A stretch of DNA of 64,000 nucleotides from Leguminivora glycinivorella (GCF_023078275.1 NC_062971.1:4340001-4404000), one strand, 5' to 3'; counted from the first letter of the stretch, positions 21,114 through 32,590 are shown. Numbers and translations: made by a program. The notes: generated by a model from the letters alone, not told the origin.

Positions 21114-22840
21114 AATAAAGAGTACTATCGTAGAATCATCCCACGATAAGTCTGCAAAGATTTTAATACCTAATAATCACGACTCTGCAAGGGTTAAGTA
21201 AACGTCATAATTTCATCAAAGTTTGACGTTTTAAATAACGTCTGTACTGGCGAGGCTGTGAAAATCGTTGGAAACTTATCGTGGCTTACCTAATACACTC
21301 CCGTTTCCGCTGAAAGTGCCACTCTCGGTTAGGTATCTCACAGTTGCCGCCTGTCAAAAACGTGACCAGTCGACCTGTCATATCTCACTCACAAAAACAA
21401 GCATGGTACGCGTTCACCTACGCGAGCTTGGACGGTGTGCGTAGGAACGCGTCTCTTTCATTTATTTGATCGTCATTGTGATGACATTGACACTGAAGAT
21501 TTTGTGCCTATTTTTAGCTTGACTCAGCGGCAAAATTTCCTTATTAAACAGGCAATGAACGACGAAGTGTCACTGTAGAGCGACAATTGTCATTGATGTG
21601 AAATAGGCCACAAGTGTCATAAAATGTGCTAAATCTGAATCGGAAAATGTCTGAATTTCGTAGGGAAAAATAGTGCAATCAGAGTCAGCGACGAACCCCA
21701 ATCTAAATATATAAAAGAATAAACTGACTGACTGACATATCGACGCACAGCCAAAACCACTGGTCATAGAAATTCCAAAAGGTGTAGAGGAGCACTAAGA
21801 AAGGATTTTTCAAAATTCACATCCGGGGCGAAATAATATAGGGTTAGATTAATTTTAAGTAGTATGCTGGCCAAGCCGCAGGAAAAGAAAAGGCTAGTTG
21901 ATTTGATTATATTAGTGTATAATTTATAGTACCCAACAGATTTATCAGAGCTACCAAGGCTCTCAAAAATAATTATTATGATTTACCAAGAAAAGCTGTA
22001 CACGTTTTTTTAGATAATATAATTTTGATACATTTTTAACTGTGTCATTTCTAAAACTAACTTTCTTTCATTCCAATCATTCCATGTCATAAGCCAATAT
22101 CGACATAGTAAGTTGTAGAATTATTCTACGTCTTATCAATTTCACGTTAGTAAGTTTTACTATACAAAACGAACTAAGAAAAGCCCTAGAAAAACTCACA
22201 ATCAACCAATAAAATTCCTGGACATCCCAAATTAATTACCAAAGCAACAAGCATGAAATGACTCCAACCGGAAGTGTCGCCGCAACAGCACAACGGTGGC
22301 GCCACATGCGCCGAGAGCTTCCGCCGGAAATGGCGGTCCATTTCCGGTTGGGAGTTGCGGGCGGGCCACGTCACGTCCGGTGTGGCATCGGAGACGGATT
22401 GGGGAATTTTAATTGAATCCTGATACTGATCGGTGTTCCCGTGGAATGTGTCTGGAGTGTCTCAAGGGGCTGTATTGGGGCATTTTCGCAAGAAGAATCC
22501 AAAAAACTTATTTTTTTCTAAAATAGGTACATTTAAAGTTTTTCCTAATACTCAGCAGAATTCCCTTTCGATCGATCTTACAAGGTGAAAAAAAGCGTCT
22601 CAAATAAAAAAATTTCACTTCGTTACCATTTATCAAACACTGTACAGCAGGTACAAAGTGAAGTATGCAAAATAAAAGAAATTTTTGGGACCATTTTTTT
22701 GTCCTAGAGATCTAAAATGATTGTGGTTATGAGAAGAAATAAAACGGCTCTGCCAAGTGCGAGTCGGGCTCGCCCGCCGAGGGTTCCGTACATTCGTAAT
22801 AAGATTGCGGGTCATAACTGGATGATCACTAATAGCCCAG
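21114..22840. other. No recognised gene; one GC-rich inverted patch
   Basis: Mostly AT-rich. At 22258-22352 a GC-rich block is bounded by 'gactccaaccggaa' and 'ttccggttgggagt', a weak inverted repeat. 22490-22700 shares 'gggaccatttttttgtcc' with the palindrome at 62671. At 22735-22795 'caagtgcgagtcgggctcg' and 'gagggttccgta' is a terminus of another dispersed repeat. Confidence 0.4.
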
Positions 22841-22844
22841 GGCC

Positions 22845-22920
22845 GGGAGAAGTGGTATACTAGAAAAGAGGACTATGTTCAGCAGTGGGCGATAAAGGGC
22901 TGATATGATGATAATAATTT
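22845..22920 (+). mobile_element. LINE C-terminal scrap with GATGAT-type tail
   Basis: Encodes DYVQQWAIKG and stop, followed by 'tatgatgataata'. This matches the end of the same LINE group as 26825-27030, where ORF2 finishes close to a simple-repeat tail. Confidence 0.5.
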
Positions 22921-23089
22921 TAATCACAAAAGCCCATTCATGCGACTTTGTGCACATAAATGAACTTGTGCAAAGAGTCCTGGAGGCGTCACCCGGCACG
23001 ACGGGTGCATGCATTTTGTTTAAAGCAAGACCGAATGAATTAGGACTCTGGCCGGGAGTACTGAATGTGACAGAGATGTCTTTACATAG

Positions 23090-23264
23090 TTTACTCCTTT
23101 TTGCTGTGTACTTAACACAGCAAAAGGGAATGTACAAGTTTCTAATGGGGTGGTAACGCGCATGTGACACTGTTTGAGTTGCAGGCGTCCATAGGTTACG
23201 GTGACCGTTTTACATCAGGCGGGCCGTATGCTTGTTTGCAACCGACGTAGTATTAAAAAAAAAA
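23090..23264 (+). mobile_element. LINE 3' end (CR1-like)
   Basis: Carries 'gtacaagtttctaatgggg', 'gttgcaggcgtccatagg', 'aggcgggccgtatgcttg' and a terminal A run at 23254-23264. Includes the small palindrome 'gctgtgtacttaacacagc' also present at 11740. 5'-truncated. Confidence 0.65.
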
Positions 23265-24008
23265 CATCCACTAAAGAGGTGAAAACCTGGACAATCTCTA
23301 TAACAAAGGATCTCGATCGACGATCTACGTCATCATTCATCAGGTATAGCGATTCACACGGTACTTTGTGATCTAGGGGCCGATTTTTGAATCTCGGCCA
23401 TTTGATTTCGTGAAATTCGTTCAATAATATCTCCACTACTAGCGATTTAAATTCTACTAACAGAATCCAAACGAGTGGCCATTACCACTAGTTTTAAAAT
23501 TACAAGTCGTCTTTTTTCAAAAATAGCATTATTTCGTTTTCCACAGACTTTCGAACGGCGAATTCGTGCGTTCGAAATTCAAAAATCGATCCCCTAAGCC
23601 AGATTGTGGCTTTACCTCTTATTGAAAGTATGCTGTTTAAGGTGGTTCGCCTAGGTTACCCGAAGCTCAGGCTGCGTTATATGGCGTTACATCTGCAAAT
23701 TATGAGTCTTATTTTTTTTGTGGAGTCGTACAGGCATTTATATACTTTCAATTATGCTTCGCGAACATTTAATATTAAAATTGACGTATTACAACAAACA
23801 TTAAACTTCTCACTGTAACGTAAATCCCCTTAATGTAGATAAATTTACTATTTTACACTATTTTTAATTTCCACTCACAAATACAAACAGTGTTTTTGTA
23901 TTCCTTCTAGTCGATAATTTCACGCGGCGACAGCTTGTTTAAATAGCCTTGCGGTAAATACGTGCCATCGCATGATTTGCATGGAAGTACTGGGTTCGAA
24001 TCCAGGAC
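23265..24008. other. No recognised feature
   Basis: AT-rich, no conserved coding or repeat motif that I recognise. Confidence 0.35.
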
Positions 24009-24110
24009 TTTTTCTCTTCTGCAACTCAAAGAGTGTCGCATGCGCGTTGCCGCCCCATTAGAAACTTGTACACTCCCCTTTGCTGTGTATGCACAGCATA
24101 ACTTTTTAAC
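24009..24110 (-). mobile_element. LINE 3' fragment (CR1-like)
   Basis: Contains 'gcaactcaaagagtgtcgc' and 'ccattagaaacttgtacac', matching the ORF2 end and proximal 3' UTR of the copies at 15426 and 60208. Truncated on both sides. Confidence 0.55.
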
Positions 24111-24282
24111 AAAAAATAAAACCGCCTTCAAAAAAAGCGTGTTACAAAACACGGAGAAACTAAAAAGCCAAAAATAATAAACCTTCGAATTCTATTTTCT
24201 TATAGGATTGCAATAATCTAAACATCCAAATTATAAACAAATCAATTATTTTTGTAGTCGGTACCTAGCTAGTAGCTAGTAT

Positions 24283-24358
24283 CAGGCCGTCCCTGTCGCA
24301 CTATTAGTAAGTGCGATTATAGGGACGGCCAGATGTTTTATCATTTATCGCGCGACCA
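24283..24358. mobile_element. Partial copy of the 2468 hairpin MITE
   Basis: Retains 'caggccgtccctgtcgcact' and the returning arm 'gtgcgattatagggacggcc', then 'atcgcgcgacca'. The outer arms are lost. Confidence 0.6.
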
Positions 24359-24362
24359 TAAT

Positions 24363-25654
24363 TGCCTGCCTGGACCAGATTATATTGATGATAATTTGAT
24401 GATAATTATTATTTGTAACCATTTAGTTAATATTGTCTTCGGTTACCGCGATAGTTACTCATTAAATAAAACTATGAAAACGGATTAAATCGCGTATAAT
24501 GAATTTAAAATTCATCCCGACGTTTCGAACACTTTACAGCGTTCGTGGTCAACGGGTGACTGAGGAAAAATTACAATGTGCAAAAGCAATATGGGTACAT
24601 ATTCTTGCTATTATATTCTTGTATATAACCATTTAGTTGTTGAAGAAAAATATTCACACAACAATAACATAGGTCAACCAGCTCAGTAAATGCAGGGAGT
24701 ACAGCACATTACTAATACTATGCCCACACTATGACCTATGTACCAGACGTGTAATATTTTATTTTATCAACAAAGGCATAATAAAGGATTGTATTGTATT
24801 TTTGTATGAAAATAAAAAATAGGAAAGCAATATAGTAAGAGTCAAATATTCCATTAAAAAAATATAAAAAAAAGTTAATAAATCCAAAAAAAGATCAAAT
24901 GATTTCAAAAAACTTCGGAACGGAACTCGGGATCTCCAGCATCATAGTCAGCCATTTAACCAAGACGCCATTTCGATTTACACTAGCAGTGTCGAAATAC
25001 ACGATATGTATCTTTATTGACAAAATGCGTCATTATTTCTGAGTTTGCTTGAGTTAACTAAATCAATATCTTTAAATAATTACTTGTCAAGAGCCAAGTA
25101 TCACTGATGACAATGTCAACTAAAAATGCGCGAAATATGACGGCTCTGTGTCTGTACACAAAATTTGGCACGCACATTTACGTAAAATTAATAAAAAATT
25201 CACATGGATTTGTCCATGATTTCTGTATGAAACAATGTATTTCATTCAATACCGCGACGACGGATAATGTATAGTAGATGTATGCGCATATTTTTATTTA
25301 GTTGTAGTGTGCGGTGACTAAATAAATGGTAGATGTTTTTTGTATGGAAAGCGAACCACCTTAAGAAACTGACTTGTAAAATTTCTCCATTTTAGTCTGG
25401 TTGTTTGTGATTTTTTTAAATCTAGAATTCTACTCTGATATTAGATCTGATGCGCCCGCATAAATAGATTATAATTGAAAAATATACCATAAAAAGTGAA
25501 CGGTGAGTGGAGATTGTCATATTTCCAATTAAAGGTCAGTGTCCTAATAGGTACCACAAACTTAATGAGTTTTCTTTGATCGGCAAACCTGTCATTTACT
25601 TCGCGTGTTTTTTACCAGTTTTTAGTCAGTTGAGTCCATGTAGAGTGCTCTGCT
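24363..25654. other. AT-rich stretch without recognised genes
   Basis: About 1.3 kb with no conserved motif. 24940-24990 resembles a worn tRNA-like SINE head ('cggaactcgggatctcc') but is too diverged to call. Confidence 0.35.
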
Positions 25655-25803
25655 GCCATAGCCGAATGGCATTTCTGCGACGCGAAACGAAAACGAAACG
25701 CCGTTAAAGGTAGTCTGACTCTGTCGCGCCAATACGCACGAGCGATAGAGATAGATATTACGAGCGTTTCGTTTCGTGAGCGTTTGTGCCATTCGGCTAC
25801 GTA
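25655..25803. mobile_element. MITE-C copy
   Basis: Ends 'tagccgaatggcatttct' and 'tgccattcggcta', core 'tctgtcgcgccaatacgcac', inner inverted block 'gcgaaacgaaaacgaaacg' / 'cgtttcgtttcgtgagcg'. Confidence 0.75.
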
Positions 25804-25854
25804 CCCTGTTCTCCGTTTTTTTTCTTTTTCTTGCCTAATTCCTGTACCTTGGAA

Positions 25855-25970
25855 CCCTAGGCCACTCTACAACTATGTCGAAATGACAAGCAGTAAGAGA
25901 TTTCTTACAATCTGATTTATAACGTCACTATGACATAGTTCTACAGTGGCCTAGGGCTCCAATTGGTTGA
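25855..25970 (+). repeat. Short dispersed repeat, paralogue at 28120
   Basis: 'ttctacagtggcctag' followed by 'caattggttgactgta' recurs, diverged, at 28185-28232. The left part has a complementary 'ctaggccactctacaa', so it is an imperfect hairpin. Confidence 0.5.
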
Positions 25971-26083
25971 CTGTATGTACGTAATACGTATGTGTTTGTA
26001 AATATCACGTCACGAATAAATCCCGTGTTGTTATTCGTCATTTACAGTGTCGTGCATAGATCGTTAAAACCCTACATAAAAGA

Positions 26084-26195
26084 TGCCGGCCCCCGCCTGG
26101 CGCCCCGCGCACCCACGCATACGATATAGCTCTTAAAGCATTGTTAGGAAGCCTTTAAGGGATATAGCGTGGGTGCGCGGGGCGCCGGGGGCTGG
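26084..26195. repeat. GC-rich long hairpin
   Basis: Arms 'ggcgccccgcgcacccacgc' and 'gcgtgggtgcgcggggcgcc' are exact complements over 20 bp. The stem extends outward ('gccggcccccg' with 'cgggggctggc', one 4-nt bulge) and inward through an imperfect AT-rich stem ('tatagctcttaaagc' with 'cctttaagggatata'). Could be a MITE, a transcribed hairpin or both; no target duplication is visible. Confidence 0.7.
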
Positions 26196-26599
26196 CGACG
26201 TCGCGGGGGAGTGCGAGCGACAGGGTGAGTGCAGGAACAGAGGGGAGGCCGACGCGTCGAAATACAGGAAATAGTGCGAATTTCGCGAAAGTTATTCTAC
26301 AAAACTATTAAAAAGTAAGTGCATGGTCGTAGAAAAAGTATTTTTTAAATACTATTTTTTCAATTTCCGTTCATGAAATATTCTAATTCTCACAAAGGCA
26401 TTCTCTCCCACTTTCCCTCCCGCCTGCACTAAACGAATTTGCCTCTGCGCCCGCTTAAACATGTCCCGCGTAGTGATGTCCCACTCTAGGGAACACTGTC
26501 CAAATAGAACCACCTAAATGTCTGTAGGTATCAGACGCAGACAATACGGAATTTCGGCTTTCAGTGTGTCAATATATTTATGTAAACAAGAGAAGACCT
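26196..26599. other. No recognised feature
   Basis: Starts GC-rich beside the hairpin and becomes AT-rich. No motif recognised. Confidence 0.3.
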
Positions 26600-26700
26600 A
26601 CAGTAACTGCTTACCGCAGGCTACAGTAACGGCTTACCAGCGGGCGGGCCGTATGCTCCTGAACACCATGTGGTGTCCATACTATACTTAATAAATAAAT
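26600..26700 (+). mobile_element. LINE 3' scrap
   Basis: 'cagtaacggcttaccagcgg' and 'gcgggccgtatgctcct' are diverged forms of the CR1-like 3' UTR; ends in an AAATAAATAAAA-type tail. Confidence 0.4.
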
Positions 26701-26824
26701 AAAAATAAAATAAAAAAGCCTTATATTTCTTACAACTTATAAAACGATAAAATACTATTTAAACTTATTTCTACATAATCTAATCTAATACATTTTACAT
26801 ACTAATATTTTTAACTATTGCGGT

Positions 26825-27030
26825 TTGTAAGAACCCCTCGCTACTCGAAGGTGAAGGCCTCCTCTAGTGATCTCCAAGCGTCTATATTGTTTGCTTTATG
26901 CATCCATTGATCACCAGCAAGTCTTACTATGTCGTCAGTCCATCGGGCTTTGGGTTTGCCTTGCTTTCTCGTACCTGATGGTCCCTTCCAGGTGGTCAGT
27001 CTATGAGTCCATCGGTCGTCTGTCATTCTA
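26825..27030 (-). pseudogene. LINE ORF2 C-terminal fragment
   Basis: An open frame (26841-27026, 61 codons) reads MTDDRWTHRLTTWKG, then ARWTDDIVRLAGDQWM and WRSLEEAFTFE. This is the characteristic C terminus of the LINE group whose upstream MWCWRRM motif occurs at 6295 and 20430. The rest of the element is missing. The first M is internal to the ancestral frame and not a gene start. Confidence 0.75.
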
Positions 27031-27054
27031 GCGACGTGTCCATACTATACTTAC

Positions 27055-27245
27055 TATATCCATACTAATATTATAAATGGGAAAGTGTGTGTGTCTGTTT
27101 GTTTGTCCGTCTTTCACGGCAAAACAGAGCGACAAATTGATGTGGTTTTTTAAGTGAAGATAGTTGAAGGGATGGAGAGTGACATAGGCAACTTTTTGTC
27201 TCTTTCTAAAGCGAGCGAAACCGCGGGCAAAAGCTGGTATATTAT
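27055..27245 (+). repeat. Microsatellite-associated dispersed repeat
   Basis: Starts 'actaatattataaatgggaa' with 'gtgtgtgtctgtttgtttg' and 'tccgtctttcacggc', ends 'accgcgggcaaaagctgg'. A frequent lepidopteran repeat type. Related copies at 36335-36598 (reverse), 39492-39580 (reverse) and 39745-39815. Confidence 0.65.
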
Positions 27246-27298
27246 ATATAAAAGGAACAGACCAAATCTTCTAAGTCTATATTAATTGGGAAGACTAA

Positions 27299-28016
27299 GG
27301 CCGTTTTCACATTATCCGATCCGATATCGGATGTCGGACCGACATCCTACATCCGATAAACGCTTCCGATAGTGTCGGATGTCGGTCCGATAAAACGCAT
27401 TGTTCCAAATCAATGAAGTATGATTTTGTGTCAAAAAATATTTAAAAAATGTTTTATATTTAATAATTATAAGCACTATATCCTAAATATTACATGTAAA
27501 ATTAAAATAACGAGCATAAAAAATACTCAGGGTGTCAGGCAAAATAAAAATAATTTTACATTCAACTATATCTACAAAAAGATGAAAAAACTAGTATCCG
27601 CAATTCGGACCGATGCATTACAACCTTTTTTTTTCAATGGAATGGAATAATTTGAATTTCGATCATTAGCAGCTGTTTAATAGACGCCATTTTTGTCACG
27701 CACACTAGGTACTACAAATGTATACATACATTATATACGCACACAAACAAATATTATCGGCCGACAACTGACGGGGGTCCGGCATGGCAAAAAATGTCGG
27801 AAGCGTCCTGCCGATATCGGCAGTTCCATGGTGCCTCGGACAAAAACTGTTGTAGGAGAGTGCCATCGGCATTAAATCCGCAATTTTTGCGTTTTACTTA
27901 TATCGTTTTTTAGTAATAATGATCTATTAAATACATAAATGAAGACCTGGAAGCGCATAAATCTTACATTTTACATCCTTCCTACATCCGATATATCGGA
28001 TAATGTGAAAACGGCC
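27299..28016. mobile_element. Long member of the MITE-B family, 718 bp
   Basis: Ends 'ggccgttttcacattatccg' and 'ggataatgtgaaaacggcc', flanked by TAA on both sides (27296-27298, 28017-28019). That matches the 3-bp TWA duplication within CTAAG expected of PIF/Harbinger transposons. The left terminus includes 'atccgatatcggatgtcgga'. The ~640-bp interior is unlike the 133-bp copies and has a 76-codon frame (27420-27650) with no recognisable domain. It is a candidate longer progenitor. Confidence 0.75.
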
Positions 28017-28329
28017 TAAGAATGTAAGAATGTTACTGCATTGATTAAAATAAAAATACCTAGACACAGTTGCCGGAACATTCCCACAACTGATGCTCAA
28101 CCAATTCGAATCCTAGGCATCTATAGAACCCTGTCCTATTCATACCGTGTTCTGCCATGGAAGTCATTGACGTTTACTGTGCAAAGGTTCTACAGTGGCC
28201 TAGTATTCAAATTGATTGGCTGTACGTGTACACTACCGTAACAGTGCCACCCGTGCCACCAAATTTCCACTAAAATCCACATTCGACTTGCCTCATCTTT
28301 TGTGATGCGGACTGTAAAGAAATGGAAAA

Positions 28330-28410
28330 ATAATAATTCCCAGAAAAATACGACCTCGGTCTCTTTAAAGCAAGAGTGAATAGGCTACTACTGAATCGGT
28401 GAGCTCTATC
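28330..28410 (+). pseudogene. Possible retroelement ORF C-terminal scrap
   Basis: The frame LFKARVNRLLLNR resembles the FKSRVNRHLLGE text at 38765-38800. Both look like the last residues of a reverse-transcriptase polyprotein. Short and low confidence. Confidence 0.35.
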
Positions 28411-28413
28411 TTA

Positions 28414-28564
28414 CGCCGTGGCTTGCGTGGGCGACGGTCGCGCGATGGTCGCGCGACGGCGATGCGACTCATACGAAATCAAACCTTATCGATATGGAAG
28501 TATGAGACGCGACGGCGACGGTCGCGCGACGATCGCGCTACCGTCGCCCACGCAAGACACGGCG
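28414..28564. mobile_element. MITE-A, 151 bp, Harbinger-like
   Basis: GC-rich hairpin with ends 'cgccgtggcttgcgtgggcg' and 'cgcccacgcaagacacggcg', flanked by TTA (28411-28413 and 28565-28567). Almost identical to 62106-62256, also exactly 151 bp and TTA-flanked. The right TTA is shared with MITE-B. Confidence 0.82.
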
Positions 28565-28567
28565 TTA

Positions 28568-28700
28568 GTGCGTTTTCACATTATCCGATCCGATATCGGA
28601 TGTCGGACCGATATCCCATACATTACAGGCGTCATCTTGGATTTTTTCTATTGAAATCCTCCCGACATCCGATATCGGATCGGATAATGTGAAAACGGTC
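28568..28700. mobile_element. MITE-B, 133 bp, Harbinger-like
   Basis: Ends 'gtgcgttttcacattatccg' and 'ggataatgtgaaaacggtc', TTA on both sides (28565-28567, 28701-28703). The core contains 'catcttggattttttcta'. Copies of exactly 133 bp lie at 43101 and 56510. Confidence 0.82.
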
Positions 28701-29245
28701 TTAGACTATCTTCACTTTCCACCAGGTGCGCCATCTTGTAATTTTTGACAGGTCGTGGAAGGCCCCATCCAGGTATTCACTTTACCGTCCTAGGGCGGTA
28801 AAATAGCTCATTACGTATCAGTATGCAGGCATGTAATAACACTGTTTACGAGCGAGTGTGATGAAAAAGCATTACCTACACTTTAATTGACATACTAGGG
28901 TCAATCGCTGATCAATCCATAACAAAAAAAAACATTCAAAGCCAAGTCAAGACACCTTGAATGCATAGGGAATATTCCCAGGAATATTCCTATGTTACAC
29001 CACTAGTTCTTCACATCTGAATGCGACCCGCGCCGCCAACTTTCTGTTAACATCCGCACTTGTTAACGCGGCTTGACTAAGAAACTGATGTATTTAGGGT
29101 GTCTCAGTTGATCTTAAATCACTTCGACGCATGCAGGAATTAGCTTAGAGAAAAAATTTGCACAGGATATCCTTTTGATTCTTGCCCTTTATAAGTTTTA
29201 TAACTAACTATAGGTACATCATTTTAAATTTGAAAAAAAAACCCC

Positions 29246-29412
29246 TACATAGTGGACCGATTGTAATCAAACATGGCTAAGAACATTCCCGACTAATTCA
29301 GCTTTCAAACAAAAAAAAAACAAATCTAAGTCGGTTCACCCGTTCGAAAGCTACGATGCTACAGACAGACACACACACAGACAGACAGGTACGTCAAACG
29401 GAAAAAGAGATG
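29246..29412 (-). repeat. Dispersed repeat with CAGA microsatellite
   Basis: 'tagtggaccgattgtaatca', 'cggttcacccgttcgaaagc' and 'cagacagacacacacacaga' match the repeat at 48098-48318 and, in the other orientation, 45160-45352. Confidence 0.55.
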
Positions 29413-29999
29413 AAAAAGGTAACTTTCCTAATAAAATAAGCTCTTTGGTAGCGCGGAGGTCGGATCAAATATCCATTTTAACATGAAGAACCCGAAAGAT
29501 TGTAACCACGTATTTCTGAGGCCAAAAAAAATTGATTTAGAAAACATCTATACAACAAAAAACACAAAAATTGGTAAGTAAATGCAAACAATATCAAAGA
29601 ATATATCATAATTTTTTTCAGTGTAAACATTTTCGCTTCGCAGCTATTTAGCGAGCCCTCGCTTCCGGCCCGCTGCCTTTTGAGCGACAGGCGTGAACAC
29701 GCATCAAGTAATATCTAAGGAAACTTAAGCTACCGTAGTATGTATGTACCTATCAATATTACGAACATTACACACTATGGGCACAGAATATATAATAGTA
29801 CAACTATGGGTGAAAAGATTTTCAGATGCTTACTCTGCATGTAATCGTCGTTTGTTTATAAAAACAAATGAGCCGAAGAAATATCCATATTCCAGCCCTA
29901 TTTTTTTGTTATAATGCTTTTAGGTTTATAGATCTTTATTTTTCTTAAAGAAATTATACATTTCACTTTATAGAAATATAACTAAAACAGAAATAACTC
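29413..29999. other. No recognised feature
   Basis: AT-rich; a short GC-rich patch at 29640-29700 has no recognised identity. Confidence 0.3.
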
Positions 30000-30088
30000 C
30001 TTGAGTTGTAGGCGTCCATAGGTTACGGTGACCGCTTTCCATCAGGCGGACCGTTTGCTTGTTTACCACCGACGTATTATTAAAAAAA
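30000..30088 (+). mobile_element. LINE 3' UTR end (CR1-like)
   Basis: 'gttgtaggcgtccatagg', 'gaccgctttccatcaggcgg' and 'ccaccgacgtattatt', then an A run. Strongly 5'-truncated copy. Confidence 0.65.
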
Positions 30089-30329
30089 TGTTAGGTAGTA
30101 CGTATAACGAGTGCACACTCGCTTAAAAAAATAACTTAACTAAAACTTAAATTAAATAGATTATATTACAACGCGACTTTTAGTAATTCAGCAATTACAA
30201 TTTTGTAGGTACAAACTATGCCAGATATATTTAATTTTTACCTTTTTATCTTGCTAATAAATAACGTTTAAGTTCATGTGCTTTCGTAATTTTTTTAGAT
30301 CAAGATTTTAAGATCATGATATGGTCAAG

Positions 30330-30775
30330 CTTAATAATAATAAAACACCTGTACACCTCTCGACACCCTTGAGTTCTCACACCGGTGTTGCCCTTGAGCC
30401 ATCTTGGATGTCGCTTTTTGTGGGGGCCCATCTTGTGGGGACGAGTCACCGTCTGCCGGAAATAAAATTGGATACCGTTTTATTAGGCAGGCGTCCGGTT
30501 TTTTATCCATAGCCCAGTATTTAGTCCATCACTTTCATCAAAATAGACCAGTTCATTTTAGATTCCATTAACTCTCAAATAGTCCTTACACCCTGGCGGG
30601 TGTTGCCTCTGCGTGTGTCCCATGATACGGGCAAGGGCAACATCCGCTCGGTGTACCCCTTACATTTCATTAAAGTGTCGAAAGGGCCTCTACGCGTTGG
30701 CTTCGGCCCCGCGCACGCCTCCCAAAGGTCCGGAATACCATTGTTCCGTGATGGGAAAGAAACACCTGTGAATTA
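30330..30775. other. Unclassified moderately GC-rich block
   Basis: Contains 'gcgggtgttgcctctgcg', 'gggcaagggcaacatccgct' and 'cgcacgcctcccaaaggtcc'. The text feels repeat-like (possibly retrotransposon-derived) but I could not identify a coding motif on either strand. The 63-codon frame at 30321-30512 is unsupported. Confidence 0.35.
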
Positions 30776-31081
30776 GGTAAAATGAAAATTTAAAAAACAA
30801 CTGTTTTGTTAATTTCATACCTAGTTAAATATAGTTATTACTGCGCTACTAAAGAGTGAAAGACACACCTCCATAATTAAAACACATTAATACTTTTTTT
30901 TTTATCGGCATCTCCCGGCCGAGTTTGACCATAGCAACTACCCTCACCAAGGCAAAGTCGATCTTCGAAATAGCCACGTCACGACATCTCACGGGTCGAA
31001 TAAGCCACGCGACCCGCGAAACTCGGCGCGTTGAGTTGAGTGACAGGCATCGCTCGCGTGACTTGCTATCCCTTAAGGTAC

Positions 31082-32055
31082 TGTTACACGGGCAACACGA
31101 TTGCCAGCATTTCACATATCATTGTCGCGTTTGCTCCATAGTTAGTTGGTGCGTATTGAACAAACGCGGCAATTGACAACATTTCATATTTTTGAGTACT
31201 ACTTTTTATTGTTTGGTTTGAAAGAACTTAATACTAAAAGATACACGTATTTTTTTATTTTTCCAAAAACTGCTATTTTAATGAGAAAATCCCTTCTTAT
31301 TACTACTTCGAGCAGAAAGAGCGTAAGTTACAAACGTCAAGACGCAGCTTCGTGACGTCACATGTGTTGTTTCATACACCTAAGAAAACGACAAAATCTT
31401 TTAAAAAAAATAAAGTTTTAACAGTCAGCTCAAACAGTCCGGTATGTTTGACTGTCAAGTGTCACTGTCAACCCATAGTGAATGACTACGAACCATAGAC
31501 TAAGCCATGAAATTTTTAATATCTTTGCTACGAACTGTGATAAGTGTCACTGTCAAACTCAAGGGACATCCCAACTGGAAGATTTTTTTCTTATAGTGGC
31601 AGCTCTAAATCAGCTATTTGACGTCACTTCCCCTTTAAACTATTTTTATGATTTTTTATACTAAAAATACGGAAAAAAAATTAAAAAAAATATTTATGTG
31701 ATCTACAAGCGTATATCTCGAAATGGTTTTCGATTTAGGGACATTGAAAATTTTGAAACGTTGTCAATTGTGTGTGAATTGCTGGCAATAGGCTAGTTTC
31801 CTATACTTAAAATAAAATATTTTATGCAGTGCACGAAATAAAGCACCACATATTTAGAAGAAAAATATGGACAGTAGTTATATTTAAACATAATTTCTAT
31901 TTTATAAGTCAAAGAGAAAGATATAAAGTAAATCAATTGACCGTGACGTCACTCCTCAGTATTTCATAGTAATGTCATAGTAGCAAATCGTTTTGACAGT
32001 TCTTAAAAAGAAGCTGATCTGACTAGTAGGAAACTATTTTGTTGCCCGTGTAACA
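31082..32055. mobile_element. Terminal inverted repeat element, 974 bp
   Basis: Ends 'tgttacacgggcaac' and 'gttgcccgtgtaaca'. The left subterminal region (31090-31180) matches the small MITE in Mpc2 intron 1 in reverse. 'gaattgctggcaat' near 31776 suggests a second, nested or rearranged terminus. No transposase frame is visible. Confidence 0.6.
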
Positions 32056-32389
32056 TCACCGTTAGGTACGGTTATCCACTTTACGTGGACATTCTGAGAT
32101 TATGGGCCTTGTTGTCTAATACCGTTATAAATTGTATATTTTATAAGGGCTGCATCAAAGTTGCCATTGTACTTCATTATTTTAAGCCTAGATTTTCAAA
32201 CGTGTTGCTTTTATAAAGTTTTCCATCAGATTTACACAATACTTAAAACAGTTACAGATCACACATTTCTGATTTATAAAGTATTTAAAAAATTTAAGAG
32301 CTTTTTAAAAACTAAGCAAAGCGCGAGCCTAACGCTCTAATGTTTAAATTCATTCACGGGATAGATGAGACAATTTAGAGTTTCACAAT

Positions 32390-32590
32390 ACATAGTGCAA
32401 AGTGCAATGTAACGTTACAATTGGTCTCATCGGAGGATTAGCGCTGGAAGTCACCAGCAACACGCTGAGATGAGGCCATTTCGTGCCTTTCGTGGCACTT
32501 CATTACTTTCTGTCTTGTTGTTATTATGTGTACTTATATTTTGTCTTGCCTGTGTTCACGAATAAATGTTTATTCTATTCTATTCTATTA
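32390..32590 (+). mobile_element. LINE 3' end with (TTCTA)n tail
   Basis: 'attagcgctggaagtcacca', 'cacgctgagatgaggccatt' and 'cacgaataaatg', then 'ttctattctattctatt' at 32573-32588. The AATAAA followed by a simple-repeat tail marks a non-LTR element 3' end. No coding part remains. Confidence 0.55.
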
